Shown here in pieces: positions 5,336-10,989 of a stretch of DNA of 13,020 nt. The notes beneath the pieces are model-generated. The model saw nothing but the letters and a program-made list of their open reading frames with translations. It was not told the DNA's origin and did no database searches. Positions within the stretch are counted from its first letter, which is position 1. Each line of letters starts with the position of its first letter. The stretch spans positions 1-13,020 of the forward strand of contig CAZYEI010000037.1 of assembly GCA_964646425.1 (NCBI GenBank). Reading direction: 5' to 3'. Made by a program: the position numbers and the translations under genes. This DNA comes from CAZYEI01 sp964646425. Lineage in GTDB: Bacteria; Bacillota_I; Bacilli_A; RFN20; JAISJY01.

Positions 5336-7651
5336 TTAAACTTTAAGCATTACAACAGTGGCACCAACGCCACCTTCTCCTGCTCCTCCTATTCGATAAC
5401 TTTCAACATATTTCTTCCCTTTTAAATATTCATGTACCATTTTTCTTAATGCTCCAGTACCATGACCATGAATAATTCTTACAGATTTCAAATGAACACT
5501 TCTTGCATCATCTAAATATTTTTCAACTTTCGGCAATGCTTCATCAATATGAAGACCAATAATATTTAATTCTGCATTAACTTGTTTTAAGCCGACAACA
5601 CTAGAAATAAATGGAGTTTTCTTTTCTTCCACTTTTTTCCATTTTTGTAAATCATTTCCAGAAATAGTAAATGTAATTCCCGAACAATCTACCATATATT
5701 TATCACCTTTAATGCGAATAATAGTGCCAGCTTTGCTCATCGTTTTTAATCGCACATAATCTCCGATTTTAAAATTAAAATCTTGATTATCATCAGTTTC
5801 ATCATTTGATAAATAATTCTTTAAAGTTTTCTTTGCTGCAATCCACTCATGCATTTTTAAATCTTCTTTTTCTTTATTTTTTATTGTCTCAACCGTTTCA
5901 TCAATTTCTTTCATTGCCTGTTCAACAAGCTCGTTTATCATTTCTTGGGCATTATTTTTAATTTTTTCTTTTTCCAAAATCAGCATATTTTTTTCATTTT
6001 CAATTTCTTCTTTTAAAACATTTAACTTGTTTTTTAACAATATATTTTCTTCTTCATTTTTTCGAATTAACTTCATTTTTTCTTCAAGGCGTTCTTCAAG
6101 TTTTTCACTTTGACTCATATAATATTCTTTGTAATATTTTGCACGATTAATAATTGAAGAATCAAGTCCCAATCTTTTTGATATCTCTAGTGCATAACTT
6201 TTCCCCATAATTCCAAGTGATAAATGATATTGTGGTTTCATATTTTCTTCATCAAATAACATTGAGCCATTTTCAATATATCCTTTTTCTAAAGCAAAAA
6301 TCTTCAAATTAGAATAATGGGTTGTAATAACTGCAAAACTTCCTTTATTATGCAAATATTCAATAAAAGCCATTGCAATACTTTCTCCTTCTTTTGGATC
6401 TGTGCCCCCACCAAGTTCATCAAGTATTACTAATGATTTATCATTTACTTTATCAACCATTAAAATAATTTTTTTAAGATGAGAAGAAAAAGTCGATAAT
6501 GATTGCTCGATGCTTTGCTCATCTCCAATATCAACAAATATACTATCAAATACACTTAACTTTGCTTCACCATCAACTGGAACCGGAATACCAGCTTGAC
6601 ACATTATAACTAACAAACCGACTAATTTTAAATAAACTGTCTTTCCTCCAGTATTTGGGCCAGAAATCAATAGTATTTTATTATTTTCCCCACCCAAAAA
6701 AATATCATTAGCTACTACCTTTCTTTTTTCAATCAAAGGATGACGAGCATGTTTGAAACACAAAGTTGGTACAGTGACCATTTCACATATTTTTCCGTCA
6801 ATGCTTTTGCCATATTGACCTTTTGCAAACATTATATCTAATTCAGTAATATATTTTTGATTATTTAATAATGTCTCAGCATTTTCAGCAACATCATTAC
6901 TTAATATTTTTAAAATCCTATTTATTTCAACTTGTTCTTCGTTTTTTAAATTATCAAGTTTAGCATTTAACAAAACCGCAAAAGTAGGTTCAACAAAAGA
7001 AGTTTGACCACTACTTGATTCATCATGAATTACACCTTGAATTTGATTTTTAAATGTCGATTTAACTGGAATTACTAATCGATCATTTCTTCTAGTTACA
7101 ACTTCATCACTCAAATATTCACTATTTGCTTGCATATAAGAATCCATTTTTATTCTTATTTCAGTTGCTATTTTTTTGATTTCTTTACGAATCTTTGCTA
7201 AGTCTGCTGAAGCATTATCCATTATTTCTAATGTTGGAGAAATAATATTAAATATTTTTTTTGATAAATATGAAATATATGTTAAAGAATTTACATAATC
7301 ATTAAAATAATCAATGTTATCAATATTTAATTGTCCTTTAAAAGTTTTTATGTTTTGAACTGCTTCGATGTTTGAAGCAATACGATATAGTTCTTCAATT
7401 GTTAAAATAGCATTTTTTTGAGCTTTAATAAGAGACATTGAAACATCATGAATTTGAGCTAAGGGACATGTTCCATAACTATAAATGATACGCATTGCTT
7501 CATCACTCTTCGCTAACGATAATCGTATTTCATATAGATCATTTGAGTGTTCTAATTTGGTGATATATTCTCTCCCCATTTTAGTATTTGCATATTTTGC
7601 AACTTGCTCTTTAATAGTATTAAATTCTAAAACATCATACAAATGTCTCAT
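5336..7651 (-). CDS. mutS2: MutS2 ATPase with C-terminal Smr domain
   Basis: A 771-aa MutS-family protein that lacks the mismatch-recognition domain. In Bacillota it has been linked to control of recombination and to splitting collided ribosomes. Order: core and lever helices (1-300); ATPase with Walker A GPNTGGKTV (331-339), STFSSHL (386-392), Walker B LVILDE (407-412) and THY (444-446); a long coiled coil (about 510-605) rich in Lys and Glu; a KOW-like beta segment (about 628-668); and a Smr domain (about 690-771) with HGHGTGALR (728-736). The usual LDLRG motif that opens Smr is LNIIG here (695-699). The ATG at 7651 follows GAGGGA with a 5-nt spacer. It is first in a mutS2-uvrC unit and divergent from rnhC. 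Confidence 0.97.
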   Translation of the reverse strand: MRHLYDVLEFNTIKEQVAKYANTKMGREYITKLEHSNDLYEIRLSLAKSDEAMRIIYSYGTCPLAQIHDVSMSLIKAQKNAILTIEELYRIASNIEAVQNIKTFKGQLNIDNIDYFNDYVNSLTYISYLSKKIFNIISPTLEIMDNASADLAKIRKEIKKIATEIRIKMDSYMQANSEYLSDEVVTRRNDRLVIPVKSTFKNQIQGVIHDESSSGQTSFVEPTFAVLLNAKLDNLKNEEQVEINRILKILSNDVAENAETLLNNQKYITELDIMFAKGQYGKSIDGKICEMVTVPTLCFKHARHPLIEKRKVVANDIFLGGENNKILLISGPNTGGKTVYLKLVGLLVIMCQAGIPVPVDGEAKLSVFDSIFVDIGDEQSIEQSLSTFSSHLKKIILMVDKVNDKSLVILDELGGGTDPKEGESIAMAFIEYLHNKGSFAVITTHYSNLKIFALEKGYIENGSMLFDEENMKPQYHLSLGIMGKSYALEISKRLGLDSSIINRAKYYKEYYMSQSEKLEERLEEKMKLIRKNEEENILLKNKLNVLKEEIENEKNMLILEKEKIKNNAQEMINELVEQAMKEIDETVETIKNKEKEDLKMHEWIAAKKTLKNYLSNDETDDNQDFNFKIGDYVRLKTMSKAGTIIRIKGDKYMVDCSGITFTISGNDLQKWKKVEEKKTPFISSVVGLKQVNAELNIIGLHIDEALPKVEKYLDDARSVHLKSVRIIHGHGTGALRKMVHEYLKGKKYVESYRIGGAGEGGVGATVVMLKV

Positions 7652-7675
7652 AAAAATCCCTCATTTCATTTATAT

Positions 7676-7684
7676 ATTATATCA
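7676..7684 (-). promoter_or_regulatory. Extended -10 promoter element of mutS2-uvrC
   Basis: The minus strand reads TGATATAAT, an exact extended -10 (TGnTATAAT), 24 nt before the mutS2 start codon. No good -35 hexamer is present at 16-18 nt, which extended -10 promoters tolerate. I found no equally clear promoter for the divergent rnhC in the same 176-nt gap. Confidence 0.55.
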
Positions 7685-7827
7685 TTATTAGTATAACTTA
7701 TAAAGAATTATCAAATATTTTATTAGTTAGATATAAATTATATTGTTAATTTAAAATTTATAATAATTTCAAAAAGTATAGAATTAGTTATTGATATTTG
7801 TTAAAATATTTATTGAGGCGAATAAGA

Positions 7828-8769
7828 ATGAATACTGTTACATTAGAATTTAATCCTGAGCAAATTTCAATATTGTTAGATTTTTATGCTGATTTTATTG
7901 TCGATAATAAAAATCCTTATGCCATTGCTACTGTTAATGTTGATAATTGTGCTATCACATTTTTTAAATCAGGAAAAGTTGTTTTTCAAGGAATAGATGC
8001 TCAAGATGAAGCAAACACTTGGAAAAGTATGTCTGTGTCAAAACAAAATACTAGTAGTTCAATCACTACTAATGATTATATATATATTGCACACGGTGGT
8101 AGCGATGAAGTAGGTACCGGAGATTATTATGGTCCAATTTGTGTTGCCGCCACTTATGTAGATAAGGACGATATTAAATTTTTAATTGAACTTGGTGTAA
8201 AGGATTCTAAGCAATTATCAGATGAAAAAATTTTAGAAATCGCCCCTCAAATAATAAAACAAATTAAATATACTCAGCTAAGTGTTGATAATGATAAATA
8301 CAATTCATTAATTTCTCAAGGATATAATATGAATAAAATTAAAGCATATCTTCATAATCAAGCTTTAAATCTACTAATTAAAAAAAATAATCTAATTAAT
8401 CCTCGATTAATTATCGATCAATTTGCTGAAAAAAAATTATATTTTTCCTATTTATCAAATGTCAAGGAAATTGTTAAAAATGTCGAATTTATGACTAAAG
8501 CTGAATCAATTTCCCCAGCTGTTGCTGCTGCTTCGATAATTGCTCGCTATTCTTTTTTACAAAGAATGACAGTATTAGAGCAAAAATATTGCATAAAAAT
8601 CCCAAAAGGTGCTGGTGCCGCTGTTGATACTTTTGGACAATTATTCATTAAAATCCATGGAATCGAAGAATTTAAGCATATTTGCAAATATAATTTTAAA
8701 AATACCGAAAAAGTTTTTAATTCTTTAAATAATTTATTAAAAAAAGACTTATTTGAAACTAATGATTAA
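7828..8769 (+). CDS. rnhC: Ribonuclease HIII
   Basis: Degrades the RNA strand of RNA:DNA hybrids in the cytosol. The ATG at 7828 gives 313 aa, the same length I recall for Bacillus RnhC. GAGG (7815-7818) lies 9 nt before it. An in-frame TTG at 7798 would add ten residues but has no binding site, so I reject it. The N-terminal part (about 1-75) is the TBP-like substrate-binding domain that separates RNase HIII from HII, including the SGKVVFQG strand (48-55). The catalytic domain shows GSDEVGTGDYYGP (91-103), GVKDSKQLSD (123-132), IIDQF (195-199) and KAESISPAVAAASIIARY (224-241). The acidic set D93, E94, D197 and E226 fits the DEDE active site of HIII. In Bacillus rnhC is also divergent from the zapA-yshB-polX-mutS2 run; the three genes in between are absent here. 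Confidence 0.96.
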   Translation: MNTVTLEFNPEQISILLDFYADFIVDNKNPYAIATVNVDNCAITFFKSGKVVFQGIDAQDEANTWKSMSVSKQNTSSSITTNDYIYIAHGGSDEVGTGDYYGPICVAATYVDKDDIKFLIELGVKDSKQLSDEKILEIAPQIIKQIKYTQLSVDNDKYNSLISQGYNMNKIKAYLHNQALNLLIKKNNLINPRLIIDQFAEKKLYFSYLSNVKEIVKNVEFMTKAESISPAVAAASIIARYSFLQRMTVLEQKYCIKIPKGAGAAVDTFGQLFIKIHGIEEFKHICKYNFKNTEKVFNSLNNLLKKDLFETND

Positions 8770-8815
8770 GTTATGGCTCTATAAATAAATCTGAGACCAA
8801 CAAAAAAATAAAAGC

Positions 8816-8847
8816 ATCTGTGGTTTAATTTAGCCACAGATTTTTTT
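8816..8847 (+). terminator. Rho-independent terminator of rnhC
   Basis: ATCTGTGG (8816-8823) pairs with CCACAGAT (8834-8841), with one further T-G pair at the loop, followed by a run of seven T (8841-8847). It lies 46 nt after the rnhC stop codon. Confidence 0.92.
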
Positions 8848-8922
8848 ATCAAAAAGTATATTCAATTATATTTAAATGTTCAGTAAAAAAATAAAAAGAA
8901 ATATAGTGAACTATTTAATGCT

Positions 8923-9032
8923 ATGAAAAGACTTATTATAAATCTCAAAAAACATGAAAAAAGGTCAATCCATTTATGAGATTGACCACATATTTATTTG
9001 TAAAATCTAAATTTATAAATAAGTCTTTTCAT
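8923..9032. repeat. 110-bp element with perfect 15-bp inverted ends, at a synteny junction
   Basis: ATGAAAAGACTTATT (8923-8937) is the exact reverse complement of 9018-9032. Allowing one bulged base, the match continues inward by six more bases (ATAAAT). The right end directly abuts the stop codon of the dCMP deaminase gene. Nested in the middle is the minus-strand terminator of that gene (8957-8987). The interior has no reading frame of note and I saw no target-site duplication. It may be a large two-level RNA hairpin or a small non-autonomous mobile-element-like sequence; the present data do not separate these. Confidence 0.75.
8957..8987 (-). terminator. Rho-independent terminator of the ileS-lspA-rluD-dCMP deaminase unit
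   Basis: On the minus strand GGTCAATC (8987-8980) pairs with GATTGACC (8970-8963) across a 9-nt loop, followed by TTTTTT (8962-8957). It lies 46 nt after the dCMP deaminase stop codon and inside the larger inverted repeat 8923-9032. On the plus strand there is no clean T-run. Confidence 0.88.
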
Positions 9033-9497
9033 TTATAAATCTTTTTTTATAATATTAAAATCTTTTATTTTTCGATATTTAACTCCTGCTGCTTTTAACA
9101 TTTTTTTAGCAGCTATATCGCTAGGACTATCTTTGTATTTTTCATCGCAAAAAATAATTTCTTTAATTCCTGATTGAATGATAGCTTTTACGCATTCATT
9201 ACAAGGAAATAGGGACACATAAATTTTACAATCTTGCAATTGATGAGTACTATTTAAAATTGCATTTAATTCTGCATGAACTACATATGCATATTTAGTA
9301 TGGTGGAGTTCTCCGGTTTTATTTTCCCAAGGAAATTTATCATCATTGCAGCCATATGGCATTCCATTATATCCAACACCTACTATGCGATTTAGTGGAT
9401 TAACAATACATGCCCCCACTTGAGTATTAGGATCTTTAGAGCGTAATCCAGAAAGTTTAGCAACTCCCATAAAATATTCGTCCCAATTTATATGCAT
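9033..9497 (-). CDS. dCMP deaminase, eukaryotic DCTD-like subfamily
   Basis: Deaminates dCMP to dUMP, feeding thymidylate synthesis. The protein has 154 aa and one zinc-dependent CDA-fold domain. The zinc and catalytic residues are H74 and E76 (HAELNAI) and C99/C102 (PCNEC). Upstream, EYFM (7-10), RSKDPNTQVGACIVN (19-33) and GYNGMPYGCNDD (42-53) with PW (56-57) resemble human DCTD more than Bacillus ComEB, which lacks the GMP..C.DD..PW segment (comparison from memory). I therefore leave out the comEB symbol. The ATG at 9497 follows AGGAGG, which overlaps the stop codon of the upstream rluD-type gene (TAGGAGG), with an 11-nt gap. It is the last gene of the ileS operon. Confidence 0.93.
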   Translation of the reverse strand: MHINWDEYFMGVAKLSGLRSKDPNTQVGACIVNPLNRIVGVGYNGMPYGCNDDKFPWENKTGELHHTKYAYVVHAELNAILNSTHQLQDCKIYVSLFPCNECVKAIIQSGIKEIIFCDEKYKDSPSDIAAKKMLKAAGVKYRKIKDFNIIKKDL

Positions 9498-9508
9498 AAT
9501 TATGCCTC

Positions 9509-10471
9509 CTAACGAATTCTCTTTACATCAATTCTTCCATATTTTCTTAAAATATTTAAGGCATTTTCAAAATCTTCAGGAAGATTTGATTCGAAATTTA
9601 CTAATTTATTTGTGGTTGGATGAATAAAAGCAATTTCTTTAGCATGTAAATATTGTCCTTTACCTGCAATACTCATTGTAGGACCATAGACACGATCACC
9701 AGCAACAGGATGCCCAATATATGCCATATGAACTCTAATTTGATGTGTTCTCCCCGTTTCTAATTTACATTTAACGAGCGTAAAATCACTAAAACGTTCC
9801 AATACCGTAAAATGCGTTATAGCTGGTTTTCCATCACTACGTATACACATTTCTTCACGATGAGTTGGATGTCTAGCAATTGGAGCATCAATTATGCCTT
9901 CCTCGCTTCCAACAATTCCATGAACAATTGCATAATAAATTCTATGCATTGTTTTATCTTTTAATTGTTCGGCTAAAAAATGATGCGAAACATCATTTTT
10001 ACAAGCTACTATTAAACCACTTGTATCTTTATCAAGTCTATGAACAATTCCTGGACGATTAGTTCCATTTACTGCTGAAAGTGAATTTTTACAATGATAC
10101 ATAAGTGCATTAACTAATGTTCCATGTAAATGACCAACAGCAGGATGCACAACCATGCCTTGATTTTTATTAATAACAATTACATCGTTGTCTTCATAAA
10201 CAATATCTAAGGGAAGATCTTCAGGCAAAATATCGCTTTCTTCAGTTTCTTTTAAATACATTCTTATTCTAGAATATAAAGAACATTTAAAACTAGCTTT
10301 CTCTTTTTTATTATTGACAAAAACATAGTTTTCCTCAATTAAAGTTTGTATTTGATTACGGCTTAAATTTTCTTTATTTATCATTGATAAAATTTTGTCT
10401 AATCTAAGATTAGCTAATTCTTCTGTCACTATATAATCAATATATTCTAAAGAAAGACTATTTTCTTCCAT
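9509..10471 (-). CDS. RluD-family rRNA pseudouridine synthase (YlyB-like)
   Basis: Isomerises uridines in rRNA, most likely in 23S rRNA; the exact target cannot be read from sequence. The protein has 320 aa. It has an N-terminal S4 RNA-binding domain (about 18-80) and a catalytic domain starting at DIVYEDNDVIVINKNQGMVVHP (89-110). The catalytic aspartate is D147 in HRLDKDTSG (144-152), and LETGRTHQIRVHMAYIGHP follows nearer the C-terminus. Bacillus has the orthologue ylyB directly after lspA, the same order as here. The start at 10471 is preceded by AAGGAAG with a suitable spacer, 14 nt after the lspA stop. Its own TAG stop is built into the ribosome binding site of the next gene. Confidence 0.93.
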   Translation of the reverse strand: MEENSLSLEYIDYIVTEELANLRLDKILSMINKENLSRNQIQTLIEENYVFVNNKKEKASFKCSLYSRIRMYLKETEESDILPEDLPLDIVYEDNDVIVINKNQGMVVHPAVGHLHGTLVNALMYHCKNSLSAVNGTNRPGIVHRLDKDTSGLIVACKNDVSHHFLAEQLKDKTMHRIYYAIVHGIVGSEEGIIDAPIARHPTHREEMCIRSDGKPAITHFTVLERFSDFTLVKCKLETGRTHQIRVHMAYIGHPVAGDRVYGPTMSIAGKGQYLHAKEIAFIHPTTNKLVNFESNLPEDFENALNILRKYGRIDVKRIR

Positions 10472-10485
10472 GCTTCCACTTCCTT

Positions 10486-10989
10486 TTATTTTTCATTTAT
10501 TTTCTTTAAATCTTTTTCTTCATTTAACATCCAAATCATTAATCCAATAACGCCAGAAACTACACAAATATCAGCAACATTAAAGGTAGGAAAATGATAG
10601 CCAAAGATAATAAAAGCTAAAAAATCTACTACTCCTTTAAATAAAGCTCGATCAATTAAGTTTCCAAAACCGCCCGTAATAATTAAGGATAAACCTAGAT
10701 TATAGAATATATTATCTTTCCTATATTTTTTTGAAAACATAAAATATGAACAAACTAAGCAACTTACAATAGAAATAATGGTAAGTAGCCAAGTTGAATC
10801 ACTTAAAAATGACCATGCTGCTCCAGTATTTATAACATAACTTATTGAAAAAAAACCTTTTATAATTGGAATATTTTCATAAAGTTCAAGATTTGTTTTA
10901 ATTATATATTTTGTTATTTGATCTAATGCAACACCGACAATAAATATAATTGTAAATAAGATAAGCTTATTTTTAAACTTTTTATTCAT
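10486..10989 (-). CDS. lspA: Lipoprotein signal peptidase (signal peptidase II)
   Basis: An aspartic protease in the cytoplasmic membrane that cleaves the signal peptide of diacylglyceryl-modified prolipoproteins. The protein has 167 aa with four predicted membrane helices (about 8-28, 66-86, 97-115 and 137-155). Family motifs present: DQITK (23-27), NTGAAWSF (54-61), GNLIDR (109-114) with catalytic D113, VVDF (120-123), and FNVAD (136-140) with catalytic D140. The ATG at 10989 lies inside the end of ileS: the two genes overlap by 8 nt (AATGAATAA), which suggests coupled translation. The ileS-lspA pairing is common in bacteria. The charged C-terminal tail should be cytosolic. Confidence 0.97.
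   Translation of the reverse strand: MNKKFKNKLILFTIIFIVGVALDQITKYIIKTNLELYENIPIIKGFFSISYVINTGAAWSFLSDSTWLLTIISIVSCLVCSYFMFSKKYRKDNIFYNLGLSLIITGGFGNLIDRALFKGVVDFLAFIIFGYHFPTFNVADICVVSGVIGLMIWMLNEEKDLKKINEK

Noticed and set aside
7798..7827. TTG start for rnhC adding ten residues
   Set aside because: No binding site precedes it, while GAGG precedes the ATG at 7828, which gives the usual length for the family.
8770..8815. Small GGCTC/GAGACC hairpin just after rnhC
   Set aside because: Five pairs with a bulge and no T-run. The strong terminator at 8816-8847 explains the 3' end.
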